Positions 8,330 to 17,048 of a stretch of 62,825 bases of DNA are shown in pieces. The DNA lies in assembly GCA_937901125.1 (NCBI GenBank), contig CALCGT010000037.1:1-62825 (forward strand), given 5' to 3'. Under the pieces are notes generated by a model. The model was not told the origin of the DNA and did not search any database. It saw only the letters and a list, made by a program, of their open reading frames with translations. The DNA is from an uncultured Clostridia bacterium (GTDB lineage: Bacteria; Bacillota; Clostridia; Lachnospirales; Anaerotignaceae). A program made the translations under genes and the position numbers. The stretch's first letter is position 1. Each line of letters begins with the position of its first letter.

Positions 8330-9385
8330 ATGAGAAAAGTAATTGTTCGTGCGTCCACGGAATATGCCATTCTGATCGGTCGTGGTCTGCTGACACAGGC
8401 AGGGGCAGAGATTGCCAAATGCATCCGCCCCTGCAAGGCAGCCGTTATCACAGATACTACCGTTGAAAAGCTCTATGCAGAACAGGTGGAAAAATCCTTG
8501 GCGGAAGCAGGCTTTTCTACCTGCCGCTTTGCCTTTCCCGCTGGGGAAAGCTCTAAGCATATCGGCACATTATCCGATATGCTGGAATTTCTGGTGGAGG
8601 AAGAAGTGACCAGACAGGATATCATCGTTGCCCTAGGGGGCGGCGTTGCGGGGGATATGGCAGGCTTTGCGGCCGCGGTATACCAGAGAGGCATTCGCTT
8701 TGTGCAGGTGCCCACTACCTTTCTGGCGGCGGTGGATTCTTCCGTTGGCGGCAAAACAGCCATCGACCTGAAGGCAGGAAAAAACATGGCGGGGGCATTC
8801 TATCAGCCCCATCTGGTGCTCTGCGATGTGGATACACTGGATACCTTGCCGGAAGAAACATTTGCGGACGGCATTGCGGAGACCCTGAAATATGGCATTA
8901 TTGGTGATGCGGATTTATTTGAGAAAACAGCATCCGGCGATTTTAGAAATGATTTGGAAGAGATCATCGAAACCTGCGTGAAAATGAAGCGGGATATCGT
9001 CATGGAGGATGAATTTGATACAGGCTTGCGTCAGATGCTGAACCTGGGGCATACATTGGGCCATGCTATTGAAAAAAGAAGTGGTTTTACCCTTTCCCAT
9101 GGACATGCTGTAGCCATCGGGATGCATCTGATCGGGAAAGCCGCAGAAGAAAAAGGACTGGCAGAAGCAGGACTGGCGGCGAAGATCAAAGCTGCTCTGG
9201 AAAAGAACAAACTGCCTGTTTCTACTGTATATACCGCAGCAGAGATCACAGAGGGTGTTCTGAAGGACAAAAAACGCAGAGGCGGGGAGATCAGTTTCGT
9301 TTTCCCCACAAAAATCGGCCATTGCGAGATCGTGAAGATCCCTGTGAGTGAAGTGATGGAATTGGTAAGAAAAGCAATGAGTTAA
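8330..9385 (+). CDS. aroB: 3-dehydroquinate synthase
   Basis: Converts DAHP to 3-dehydroquinate, using NAD and a divalent metal. Of 351 residues, GGGVAGDMAGFAAAVYQRG, QVPTTFLAAVDSSVGGKTAID and the metal-binding NLGHTLGHAIE are clear. Third gene of the aromatic operon, 22 bp after tyrA. Confidence 0.96.
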   Translation: MRKVIVRASTEYAILIGRGLLTQAGAEIAKCIRPCKAAVITDTTVEKLYAEQVEKSLAEAGFSTCRFAFPAGESSKHIGTLSDMLEFLVEEEVTRQDIIVALGGGVAGDMAGFAAAVYQRGIRFVQVPTTFLAAVDSSVGGKTAIDLKAGKNMAGAFYQPHLVLCDVDTLDTLPEETFADGIAETLKYGIIGDADLFEKTASGDFRNDLEEIIETCVKMKRDIVMEDEFDTGLRQMLNLGHTLGHAIEKRSGFTLSHGHAVAIGMHLIGKAAEEKGLAEAGLAAKIKAALEKNKLPVSTVYTAAEITEGVLKDKKRRGGEISFVFPTKIGHCEIVKIPVSEVMELVRKAMS

Positions 9386-9400
9386 AAAGGCGGTACAATT

Positions 9401-10669
9401 ATGAATGTAAAAATCGGAAAAGGCCCTCTGAATGATGGCCAGATACGCATCATTTCCTCTAAATCCGATGGACATCGTGCCATGATCGCGGCAGCACTGG
9501 GGGAAGAGGACTGTGTATTGTTCCTGGAAGGCTGGAATGATGACCTAGAAGCTACAAGCCGCTGCATTGAAGGGCTGGGGGGCGAAGTGGTGAGAGAACC
9601 TTCTGGCACGCTGATTGTTCCTGTGCCTCAAAACGTTGCAGGAAAAGCCATTTTAGACTGCGGCGAAAGCGGCTCTACTCTGCGTTTTCTGCTGCCGGTG
9701 GCTGGTGCGCTGGGCAGACATGCCCTTTTCGAAGGAAAGGGCAGATTGCCCGAAAGACCTATCGGCATTCTGCTGGAAGAAATGCAGCAGCATGGCTGTA
9801 AGGCGTCCAGTGACCATTTGCCTGTAGAACTGGAAGGTCAGCTGATCAGTGGCGTTTATACCCTGCCCGGCAATGTTAGCTCTCAGTTTATCACAGGGCT
9901 GCTGTTTGCACTGCCTTTGCTGGAAGGGGCCAGCGAGATCAGACTGACGACGAATGTGGAATCCAAAGGCTATATTGATATGACCATCCGCACTTTGAAA
10001 ACCTTCAACATAGAAGTGAAGGAAATGGAGCATGGCTGGTTCATCCCCGGCGGGCAGACCTACCATGGTCCCCGTATGCGGATGGCAGAAGGCGACTGGA
10101 GTAGTGCCGCCTTCTGGCTGGTGGCTGGAGCTATCCGTGGCAGCATCGGTTGTCAGGGACTGGATATGGAATCTGCTCAGGGGGATAAAGAGATCGTTTC
10201 CATTTTGGAACGGTTTGGCGCGGAAAGCAAAGTCGTTATGAATCAGGTGACCATGACCCATAAAGAAATGAAGGGAATTCGCATCGATGCGGCGCAGATT
10301 CCCGACTTGGTGCCAATCCTGTGCGTGGCAGCGGCTGCGGCAGAGGGCAAAACAGAAATTTATAACGCAGGCAGACTGCGGATCAAAGAAAGCGACAGAC
10401 TGGCAGCAATGGCAGACTGTATGAAAAAAATCGGCGTAGAAGTAGAAGAAAAGCCTGATGGCATTATCATCATAGGAGGCTGCAATCCCCCTGAAGGGAA
10501 GGTCGTGATCGATTCCTATGGTGACCATCGTATTGTCATGGCAATGGCGATCGCAGCGGTGAGCCTTGGGGTGGAAATTACTATCGAAGGGGCGGAGGCT
10601 GTGAATAAATCTTATCCTTCCTTCTTCGCAGAGCTAACGAAGCTGGGAGGTGTTGTGGATGTCCTCTAG
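9401..10669 (+). CDS. aroA: 3-phosphoshikimate 1-carboxyvinyltransferase (EPSP synthase)
   Basis: Transfers enolpyruvate from PEP to shikimate 3-phosphate. Length 422. SSKSDGHRAMIAAAL near the start, CGESGSTLRFLLP, PGNVSSQFITGLLFALP, RIKESDRLAAM, DSYGDHRIVMAMAIA and the end NKSYPSFF are typical. It overlaps aroC by 11 bases, indicating translational coupling. Confidence 0.96.
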   Translation: MNVKIGKGPLNDGQIRIISSKSDGHRAMIAAALGEEDCVLFLEGWNDDLEATSRCIEGLGGEVVREPSGTLIVPVPQNVAGKAILDCGESGSTLRFLLPVAGALGRHALFEGKGRLPERPIGILLEEMQQHGCKASSDHLPVELEGQLISGVYTLPGNVSSQFITGLLFALPLLEGASEIRLTTNVESKGYIDMTIRTLKTFNIEVKEMEHGWFIPGGQTYHGPRMRMAEGDWSSAAFWLVAGAIRGSIGCQGLDMESAQGDKEIVSILERFGAESKVVMNQVTMTHKEMKGIRIDAAQIPDLVPILCVAAAAAEGKTEIYNAGRLRIKESDRLAAMADCMKKIGVEVEEKPDGIIIIGGCNPPEGKVVIDSYGDHRIVMAMAIAAVSLGVEITIEGAEAVNKSYPSFFAELTKLGGVVDVL

Positions 10670-11747
10670 TTTTGGGGAAAAAGTGAAAATTATGATCTTC
10701 GGACAGTCCCATTCCGAAGCCATCGGTGTTGTGATCGATGGTTTGCCCGTGGGGGAAGAAATCGATATGGAACGGGTACAGCAGTTTATGGAACGCCGTG
10801 CCCCCGGCAGAAATGCCTATTCCACACCCCGTAAGGAAGGGGATGTGCCCAGCGTAGTTTCTGGGCTGTTTGAAGGTAAAACATGCGGCGCACCCATTTG
10901 CGCTGTCATTGAAAATATGAATACAAGATCGAAAGATTATGATAAATTGAAAGACCTGCCCAGACCTGGTCATGCAGACTTTACCGCATGGGTGAAATAT
11001 AAAGGTGCCAACGACCATCGGGGAGGTGGTCATTTTTCCGGCAGACTGACAGCACCTCTTTGCTTTGCGGGGGCGGTCTGCATACAGATTTTGGAGAGAA
11101 AAGGTATTCATATCGGTGCCCATATTCTTTCTATCAAAGGGGTAAAGGATACGCCCTTTGACGAAGTGCAGATCGATGCGGAAACCCTGAAAATGGTAAC
11201 ATCCAAGGCGTTTCCTGTGAGGGATGATGCAGCGGGCGAGGCCATGCAGGCAGCCATTGCAGCAGCAAGGGCAAATGCCGATTCTGTGGGTGGTATCATT
11301 GAATGTGCCGTGACAGGTCTGCCTGTGGGCGTGGGGGAACCTATGTTTGATGGCTTGGAAAGCAGACTGGCGGCGGCTGTTTTTGCCATTCCTGCGGTAA
11401 AAGGCGTGGAATTTGGCAAAGGCTTTGGTGTGGCTGAACTCTTTGGATCTGAAAACAACGATGATTTTTTATACGAAGCAGACGGTACCGTTCGGACAAA
11501 GACCAACAATCATGGCGGTTCTTTGGGCGGCATTTCCAGCGGCATGCCTTTGGTATTGCGGGTAGCCTTCAAGCCTACCCCTTCCATTGGGCAGGAACAG
11601 GATACCATCAGCATTAGCAAAAGAGAAAACGATAAGCTTGCCATCGTAGGCAGACATGATCCCTGTATTGTGCCCAGAGCTGTGCCCTGTGTGGAAGCGG
11701 CAGCGGCTGTGGCATTGTTGGATCTTCTCTGCAGGATGGAACGATAA
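10659..11747 (+). CDS. aroC: Chorismate synthase
   Basis: FMN-dependent enzyme making chorismate from EPSP. Length 362. GQSHSEAIGVVIDGLPVG, RPGHADFTAWVKYK, NDHRGGGHFSGRLTAP and GRHDPCIVPRAVPC are diagnostic. ATG 10659 has GGGAGG eight bases upstream and lies inside the 3' end of aroA; a GTG at 10650 overlaps the ribosome binding site and is rejected. Confidence 0.96.
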   Translation: MSSSFGEKVKIMIFGQSHSEAIGVVIDGLPVGEEIDMERVQQFMERRAPGRNAYSTPRKEGDVPSVVSGLFEGKTCGAPICAVIENMNTRSKDYDKLKDLPRPGHADFTAWVKYKGANDHRGGGHFSGRLTAPLCFAGAVCIQILERKGIHIGAHILSIKGVKDTPFDEVQIDAETLKMVTSKAFPVRDDAAGEAMQAAIAAARANADSVGGIIECAVTGLPVGVGEPMFDGLESRLAAAVFAIPAVKGVEFGKGFGVAELFGSENNDDFLYEADGTVRTKTNNHGGSLGGISSGMPLVLRVAFKPTPSIGQEQDTISISKRENDKLAIVGRHDPCIVPRAVPCVEAAAAVALLDLLCRMER

Positions 11748-11765
11748 GGAAAGGCGGAAGCAACT

Positions 11766-12905
11766 ATGGATTTGAATGGGATCAGAGAAAGAATCAATGC
11801 CATCGATGACCAGATGGTAGAATTGTTCGTAGAACGGATGCAGGCAGCGGCAGAGGTTGCCAGTGCGAAGGCGGAAAAAAATCTGCCAGTATTAGATCTG
11901 CGAAGAGAACAGGCTGTACTGGAAAGAGTTATGGAAAAAGCTGGCGAGGAATTCGAAATTTATGTCAATAAGCTGTATCAGACAATGTTTGATATCAGCA
12001 AAAGCTATCAGGCTGGTATTTTGACAAAGGAAACTGCCCTGTCCGAAGAAATTTTGAAAAATATCGCAAATCCTCCCATGGAATTTCCCAGAAAAGCAGT
12101 TGTGGCTTGTCAGGGCGTAGAGGGCTCCTATGCGGCAAGAGCCTGTGACAGATTGTTTACCCTTCCCAGCAAAATGTATTTCAGCAATTTTGAAAGTGTT
12201 TTCAATGCGGTGGAATCCGGTCTGTGCAAATATGGCGTACTGCCCATCGAAAACAGCTCCGCCGGTTCTGTCACAGAGGTTTATGACCTGATGGTCCGCC
12301 ATAAATTCTATATCGTAAAAAGCCTGAAGCTGCACGTAAGTCATGCCCTGCTGGCGAAGCCCGGCGTGAAGCTAGAGGATGTAAAGGAAGTGATCTCCCA
12401 TTCGCAGGCATTGCAGCAGTGCAGCAATTTCCTGAAGGCAAACCCCGATATTAAAGTAACGATTTTCGAAAATACAGCAACAGCAGCAAAATACGTTGCG
12501 GAAAGTGACAGAACTGATATTGCGGCCCTGTCCTCCACAGACTGTGCAAAGCTGTATGGTCTGAACGTGCTAAAGGACGGCGTGCAGAATAATGAAAACA
12601 ATTACACCAGATTCATCTGTATCGCAAAGGATATGGAGATCTACGCAGGCTCCAACAAGATCAGCCTGATGCTTTCCGTAGACCACAGACCTGGCTCCCT
12701 GCATGAGCTGATCGGTAAATTTGCATGCCGCGGCATCAACCTGTGCAAGCTGGAAAGCCGCCCGATCCCCGGCAAAGACTTCGAATTCCGCTTCTATTTC
12801 GACTTGGATGGTTCTGTATTCTCCCCTGAAATGCGGACGGTGCTGAAGGATATCGAACAGGCGGCAGAAAGTATGTCCTTCCTAGGCTGCTATTCCGAAG
12901 TATAA
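11766..12905 (+). CDS. pheA: Bifunctional chorismate mutase / prephenate dehydratase (P-protein)
   Basis: Phenylalanine branch enzyme of 379 residues with three parts: an AroQ-type chorismate mutase helix bundle (residues about 1-90, INAIDDQMVELFVERM, DLRREQAVLERV), a prephenate dehydratase domain (about 105-285, CQGVEGSYAARA, LPIENSSAGSVTEVYDL, ISHSQALQQC) and a C-terminal ACT domain (VDHRPGSLHELIGKF and the ESRP motif in KLESRPIPGKDFEFRF) that binds Phe for feedback inhibition in homologues. Confidence 0.96.
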   Translation: MDLNGIRERINAIDDQMVELFVERMQAAAEVASAKAEKNLPVLDLRREQAVLERVMEKAGEEFEIYVNKLYQTMFDISKSYQAGILTKETALSEEILKNIANPPMEFPRKAVVACQGVEGSYAARACDRLFTLPSKMYFSNFESVFNAVESGLCKYGVLPIENSSAGSVTEVYDLMVRHKFYIVKSLKLHVSHALLAKPGVKLEDVKEVISHSQALQQCSNFLKANPDIKVTIFENTATAAKYVAESDRTDIAALSSTDCAKLYGLNVLKDGVQNNENNYTRFICIAKDMEIYAGSNKISLMLSVDHRPGSLHELIGKFACRGINLCKLESRPIPGKDFEFRFYFDLDGSVFSPEMRTVLKDIEQAAESMSFLGCYSEV

Positions 12906-12917
12906 GGAGGCGATTGG

Positions 12918-13355
12918 ATGAAGCTGCTTGTCATCAATGGCCCCAACCTGAATATGCTGGGCATCCGGGAAAAAAATATCTATGGGGCAGAGAACTATGA
13001 AGATCTGAAAAATTTGATCGAAAAGACTTTTGCGGAAAAAGGCATCGAAGGAGAGATCTATCAGTCCAACCATGAGGGGGACTTGGTAGACCGTATCCAG
13101 CAGGCCTATTTCGATGGTACCAATGGCATTGTCATCAACCCTGCGGCTTATACCCACACCAGTGTAGCTATTTTGGATGCTCTGAAAGCAGTGAGCTTGC
13201 CTGCGGTGGAGGTGCATATTTCCGATGTGAAGGAACGAGAGGATTTTCGCCAGATCTCCTATGTGGGAAAAGCTTGTGTGAAAACCATCATGGGCAAGGG
13301 CTTTCAGGGCTATGTGGAAGCTATTTCCTATCTGGTGGAGCAATATCAGAAATAA
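12918..13355 (+). CDS. aroQ: 3-dehydroquinate dehydratase, type II
   Basis: Small (145 residues) dodecameric-type dehydroquinase. LLVINGPNLNMLGIRE contains the catalytic Tyr-region loop start; QSNHEGDLVDRIQ, INPAAYTHTSVAILDAL and EVHISDVKERE are the conserved blocks. AAGGAGG precedes the ATG. Its late position, behind pheA, is unusual relative to pathway order but it is clearly in the same operon. Confidence 0.95.
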   Translation: MKLLVINGPNLNMLGIREKNIYGAENYEDLKNLIEKTFAEKGIEGEIYQSNHEGDLVDRIQQAYFDGTNGIVINPAAYTHTSVAILDALKAVSLPAVEVHISDVKEREDFRQISYVGKACVKTIMGKGFQGYVEAISYLVEQYQK

Positions 13356-13425
13356 AAAAAGCGAACAAAAGAAATTTGAAAACGTACAAAAGATGAAAAA
13401 GAAATGAAGAAAGAAGGCGATGGAA

Positions 13426-14616
13426 ATGATTTCTGAAAGAATGTCTAAATTGCTGGAAAGAAGTGCTGCCATGAGCAGTATGTATACAGAAAGTGCCCGC
13501 CTGAAAGAGCAGTATGGGGCAGAAAACGTTTACGATTTTGGTATGGGCAACCCCAATCTGGCTGCTCCCGATATCATCAGAGCAACCAGTATCAAAGTGC
13601 TGAATGAAACAGACCCCTGGTATCTGCACCACTATATGCCCAACAATGGCTTTATCGAAGCAAGAGAAAAGATTGCAGCCAGCCTGAACCGTCGCTTCGG
13701 GGAAAACTTTGGCGTGGACAATATCATGATGTGTACGGGGGCTGCTGGCGGCATCAACTGTCTGCTGAAGGTGCTGATGGATCCCGGTCAGGAAGTGCTG
13801 ACCTTTGCTCCTTATTTCGGCGAATATGATCGCTATGCCGATAACGTGAACTGTACGCTGACAGCAGTTCCTCCCAATATCCCCACATTCCAGCCAGATC
13901 CGGCGGAACTGGCAAAATGTGTGACAGAAAAAACAAGAGCTGTCCTGATTGATAATCCCAACAATCCCACCGGCGTTGTTTATAGCGCAGAAACCATCAA
14001 AGCCATTGCCGAAGTGCTGGCAGAAAAAGAAAAGGAATTTGGGCATGCTATCTATCTGATCTCCGATGAACCCTATAGAGAACTGGTATATGATGGGGCA
14101 GTCGTGCCTTGGATTCCCGATTTCTATAAGAATACCATCGTTGCCTATTCCTTTTCCAAATCCCTTTCCCTGCCTGGCGACCGTATCGGTTATCTGGCAT
14201 TGAGAAGTGATGTGGAGGATTTTGCAAATATTATTTATGGTGTTGCGGTTGCAACACGTATCATGGGCTTTATCAATGCGCCCGGTCTGCAGCAGATGGT
14301 TTGTGCGGAATGCTGTGAAGAGATGGTAGATATCAGCTTCTATGACAGAAACAGAGAACTGCTCTATCATGCCTTGATCGAATATGGCTATGAATGTGCG
14401 AAGCCGGAAGGTGCGTTCTATATGTTTGTAAAGACGCCCATTGCAGATGATAAGGCGTTTGTAAACAAAGCAAAAGAATATCGGATCCTGCTGACGCCCG
14501 GCAGTGGCTTTGGCTGTCCCGGGTATGTGCGGATTTCCTATTGCGTATCTCCTGAGACCATTGAAGGTTCTTTGCCCGGTTTCAAGGCTCTGGCGGAATA
14601 CTATAAAAAGAAATAA
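13426..14616 (+). CDS. PLP-dependent class I/II aminotransferase, probably aromatic
   Basis: Fold type I aminotransferase of 396 residues: FGMGNPNLAAP, NPNNPTGVVY, ISDEPYRELVYDG and the PLP lysine in YSFSKSLSLPGDRIGYLAL. Last gene of the aromatic operon, so transamination of phenylpyruvate and 4-hydroxyphenylpyruvate to Phe and Tyr is the likely job; that substrate assignment is from context. AGAAGG is placed for the ATG at 13426, not for the ATG six bases earlier. Confidence 0.85.
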   Translation: MISERMSKLLERSAAMSSMYTESARLKEQYGAENVYDFGMGNPNLAAPDIIRATSIKVLNETDPWYLHHYMPNNGFIEAREKIAASLNRRFGENFGVDNIMMCTGAAGGINCLLKVLMDPGQEVLTFAPYFGEYDRYADNVNCTLTAVPPNIPTFQPDPAELAKCVTEKTRAVLIDNPNNPTGVVYSAETIKAIAEVLAEKEKEFGHAIYLISDEPYRELVYDGAVVPWIPDFYKNTIVAYSFSKSLSLPGDRIGYLALRSDVEDFANIIYGVAVATRIMGFINAPGLQQMVCAECCEEMVDISFYDRNRELLYHALIEYGYECAKPEGAFYMFVKTPIADDKAFVNKAKEYRILLTPGSGFGCPGYVRISYCVSPETIEGSLPGFKALAEYYKKK

Positions 14617-14630
14617 ACAGATAGATCGAA

Positions 14631-14664
14631 AGAACTCAGAATGTATTTTCTGGGTTCTTTTTTC
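14631..14664 (+). terminator. Terminator of the aromatic operon
   Basis: AGAACTCAGA pairs with TCTGGGTTCT (G-U tolerated), followed by TTTTTTCGTTTTT, 14 bp after the aminotransferase stop. Confidence 0.85.
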
Positions 14665-14689
14665 GTTTTTGGAGGATTTTTACGGTGTG

Positions 14690-14746
14690 GGTGGAGAGTG
14701 GTGGAGGAAATGGAAAAAAGAAAAAATGGTTTTTGGTGGAGAGTGG
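14690..14746 (+). repeat. Direct repeat GGTGGAGAGTGG, two copies
   Basis: The 12-mer GGTGGAGAGTGG occurs at 14690-14701 and 14735-14746, 45 bp apart, in the 330-bp gene-free stretch ahead of mraZ. Both contain GTGG cores like those of the MraZ-like repeats nearer the gene, so additional MraZ sites are possible. No promoter was seen next to them. Confidence 0.4.
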
Positions 14747-14833
14747 AGGGAGACATCCATTTTTTCTGGGGAAAAGGCTTGAAATATCGGGCTTTTTTAA
14801 TGAAAAAAATCCCTGGAAAACGTTCTTTTGGGG

Positions 14834-14862
14834 TTGTTTTTTTTGAGCGGGTATATTACAAT
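14834..14862 (+). promoter_or_regulatory. Promoter of the division and cell wall cluster
   Basis: TTGTTT, 17-bp spacer, TACAAT. The start would be near 14869, about 78 nt ahead of mraZ and immediately before the GTGG repeats. Confidence 0.5.
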
Positions 14863-14879
14863 GTGGATAGGAGTGGCGT

Positions 14880-14939
14880 AAAGTGGTTATTTGTGGTGAA
14901 AAAGTACCATAAAAGTGGGAGAATGGTGAAAGGTGGTGA
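14880..14939 (+). promoter_or_regulatory. MraZ-box-like repeats
   Basis: AAAGTGG at 14880, GTGG at 14893, AAAAGTACC at 14900, AAAGTGGG at 14912 and AAAGGTGG at 14929. The first three cores are 10 bp apart, one helical turn. MraZ is known to bind short direct repeats of this kind upstream of its own gene, so this is the expected autoregulatory operator; the last copy doubles as the ribosome binding site. Confidence 0.55.
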
Positions 14940-14946
14940 CAGCGAG

Positions 14947-15378
14947 ATGTTCTTGGGACAATATCAACATTCCATTGATGCAAAAGGGCGTTTGATCGTT
15001 CCGGCAAAGTTCAGAGAAGGGCTTGGCGAGCATTTCGTTGTGACAAAAGGCTTGGATAAATGCCTTTTCGCCTACCCCGAAACCGAATGGAAAGTATTCG
15101 AAGAAAAACTGAAACAACTGCCACTGACGAATACGGGCGCAAGAAAATTCGTCCGTTTCTTTTTCGCCGGAGCGGTGGAATGCGAACTGGATAATCAAGG
15201 TCGTATTATGGTTCCTCCCCACCTGAGAGAATATGCGGGGTTGAAAAAAGACATCGTTTCTATCGGTGTGAATAACCGCATTGAAATCTGGAACAAGGAT
15301 AACTGGAACGAATATAGCGATGAAGAAGATTACATCAGCAATGAGCTGGCGTTTGAGATGGAGAATTTGGGCATCTAA
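14947..15378 (+). CDS. mraZ: Transcriptional regulator MraZ
   Basis: 143-residue AbrB-fold DNA-binding protein with two SpoVT/AbrB-like repeats: HSIDAKGRLIVPAKFRE and CELDNQGRIMVPPHLRE. It regulates the division and wall cluster that it heads. The ATG at 14947 starts exactly at the conserved MFLGQYQHS; an in-frame extension upstream runs through the operator repeats and is not coding. Confidence 0.96.
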   Translation: MFLGQYQHSIDAKGRLIVPAKFREGLGEHFVVTKGLDKCLFAYPETEWKVFEEKLKQLPLTNTGARKFVRFFFAGAVECELDNQGRIMVPPHLREYAGLKKDIVSIGVNNRIEIWNKDNWNEYSDEEDYISNELAFEMENLGI

Positions 15379-15384
15379 CGAATC

Positions 15385-15490
15385 CTTTTGCAGCCCGAAG
15401 GGGGCAAAAGTGAAGGCAGTAAAGCTGTATGCGAAAGCCTCGTAAGAGGATGATCCGTTATTCATAAATTTGCGGAGCAAATTTATGAAT
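15385..15490 (+). promoter_or_regulatory. Two strong hairpins between mraZ and rsmH
   Basis: Hairpin 1: CTTTTGC (15385-15391) with GCAAAAG (15404-15410), with inner CCC/GGG. Hairpin 2: a perfect 14-bp stem ATTCATAAATTTGC / GCAAATTTATGAAT around GGA (15460-15490). Neither is followed by a T-run, so they are not ordinary terminators. They may mark RNA processing, partial termination or a regulatory RNA; nothing known was matched. Confidence 0.5.
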
Positions 15491-15532
15491 AGACATGATT
15501 GGATGAAAGAAGAAATCGGAAAGGCGGCAGGC

Positions 15533-16474
15533 ATGGAATTTCATCATATTTCCGTACTCCTGAACGAGTGCATCGAACAGCTGAATATTAAGCCTGACGG
15601 CATTTATGTGGACGGTACTATGGGCGGCGGCGGTCACTCCTTGGAAATTGCCAAGAGGATTGAAACAGGTCGTCTCATCTGCATCGACCAGGACCCCAAT
15701 GCCCACGAAGCGGCAGGCAAGCGATTGGCGGAGCATAAAGATAAAATTACTTTCGTGCGGGATAATTTCGGCAATATTGCCCATATTTTGGACGAGCTTG
15801 GCATAGAAAAAATCGACGGTATGCTGATGGATATTGGCGTTTCCTCTCATCAGCTGGATGAAGCGGAACGGGGTTTTTCCTATCAACAGGATGCTCCTCT
15901 GGATATGCGCATGAATCCGGACAGACCCTTCAGCGCATATAACGTGGTGAATGAATACAGCGAAGATGAACTGGATAGAGTCATTTTCACCTATGGCGAA
16001 GAACGCTGGGCAAGACGCATCGCTCAGTTCATTGTAAAGGAAAGAGAAGCAAAGCCCATCGAAACCACAGGCGAATTGGTAGATATCATCAAAAAGGCAG
16101 TACCCAAGGGTGCCAGAAAAGATGGCCCCCATCCTGCAAAAAGAACTTTTCAGGCCATCCGTATCGAAGTAAACGGCGAGTTGGATGTGCTGCAGAAAGC
16201 CATTGATGATGTATCCGAAAGATTGAATGAAGATGGCAGACTTTGTATCATCACCTTCCACTCTCTGGAAGATCGAATTGTGAAAGATGCCTTCCGAAAG
16301 CAGGAGAACCCCTGCATCTGTCCCCCTCAGTTTCCCGTATGTGTTTGCGGGAAGAAGCCCTTGGGCAGAGTGGTGACCAGAAAGCCTATTTTACCTGGTA
16401 AAGAAGAATTGGAGATGAACCCTCGTTCCAGAAGCGCGAAGCTACGTGTATTGGAAGGGGTCGCCCATGATTAA
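15533..16474 (+). CDS. rsmH: 16S rRNA (cytosine-1402-N4)-methyltransferase
   Basis: SAM-dependent methyltransferase of the MraW/RsmH family, 313 residues, the usual length. HHISVLLNECIEQL, VDGTMGGGGHS (SAM loop), MDIGVSSHQLDEAERGFSY, TFQAIRIEVNGEL and ITFHSLEDRIVK. The start at 15533 has AAGGCGG upstream and matches the family N-terminus; in-frame ATGs farther upstream would begin inside the perfect palindrome and are rejected. Confidence 0.95.
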   Translation: MEFHHISVLLNECIEQLNIKPDGIYVDGTMGGGGHSLEIAKRIETGRLICIDQDPNAHEAAGKRLAEHKDKITFVRDNFGNIAHILDELGIEKIDGMLMDIGVSSHQLDEAERGFSYQQDAPLDMRMNPDRPFSAYNVVNEYSEDELDRVIFTYGEERWARRIAQFIVKEREAKPIETTGELVDIIKKAVPKGARKDGPHPAKRTFQAIRIEVNGELDVLQKAIDDVSERLNEDGRLCIITFHSLEDRIVKDAFRKQENPCICPPQFPVCVCGKKPLGRVVTRKPILPGKEELEMNPRSRSAKLRVLEGVAHD

Positions 16475-16508
16475 AGAATAAAAATGCTCACGGAAAGGAG
16501 GGGAGAAT

Positions 16509-17042
16509 ATGGTAGCAAAGAAATATCAGGAAAGAAACCGCATGGATAAAGGTTCTTACTATACCTACGGCAACGTAGCTTATGAACTACAGCCAGATTA
16601 TACCCCTTATCGTGTACGTGAGGAAGAAGAAGAGCGACGCAAAGAAGCGGCGCGCATCGCAAAGGAAGAAGCAAGAGAGCATCGGATTTCTTCCGTAAAA
16701 ATGATTGCCATGGCATTGGTGCTTTTTGCCGGCTGCATCGCTTTCATGGGGATGCATGTTGTGGTGGATCATGCAGAAGTTTCTCTCCGCAGACAGAAAA
16801 GCACACTGGAAGACCTGAAATCCGCCAATGCCATTCTGGAAGCAGAATTAACAGAACAGCTGGATATGGATTATATCAAGCAGGAAGCCACAGAACGATT
16901 GGGCATGAGCGAGCCTCAGCCCTATCAGGTGGTATATATCGATGTGCCCAAGCAGAGCTATACGGTGCAGTATGATGCAGATGATGAAGCAGAAAGCGCA
17001 TCTTTGTTGGATAAGATTAAAAATATCTTGAAAAAGGATTGA
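16509..17042 (+). CDS. ftsL: Cell division protein FtsL-like
   Basis: Bitopic septal protein, 177 residues: charged cytoplasmic part rich in Glu/Arg/Lys, one transmembrane helix at about 63-86 (MIAMALVLFAGCIAFMGM) and an extracellular coiled coil ending in RLGMSEPQPYQVV, as in FtsL/DivIC. Sequence is poorly conserved in this family; the call rests on topology plus position between rsmH and the PBP gene. AAAGGAGGGG precedes the ATG. Confidence 0.85.
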   Translation: MVAKKYQERNRMDKGSYYTYGNVAYELQPDYTPYRVREEEEERRKEAARIAKEEAREHRISSVKMIAMALVLFAGCIAFMGMHVVVDHAEVSLRRQKSTLEDLKSANAILEAELTEQLDMDYIKQEATERLGMSEPQPYQVVYIDVPKQSYTVQYDADDEAESASLLDKIKNILKKD

Positions 17043-17048
17043 TGATAG

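Noticed and set aside
15379..15532. Possible cyclic-di-GMP riboswitch-like bases (GCGAAAGCC) between mraZ and rsmH
   Set aside because: The conserved tetraloop receptor and second stem of that class are not present, and the expected 5' part would lie in mraZ coding sequence.
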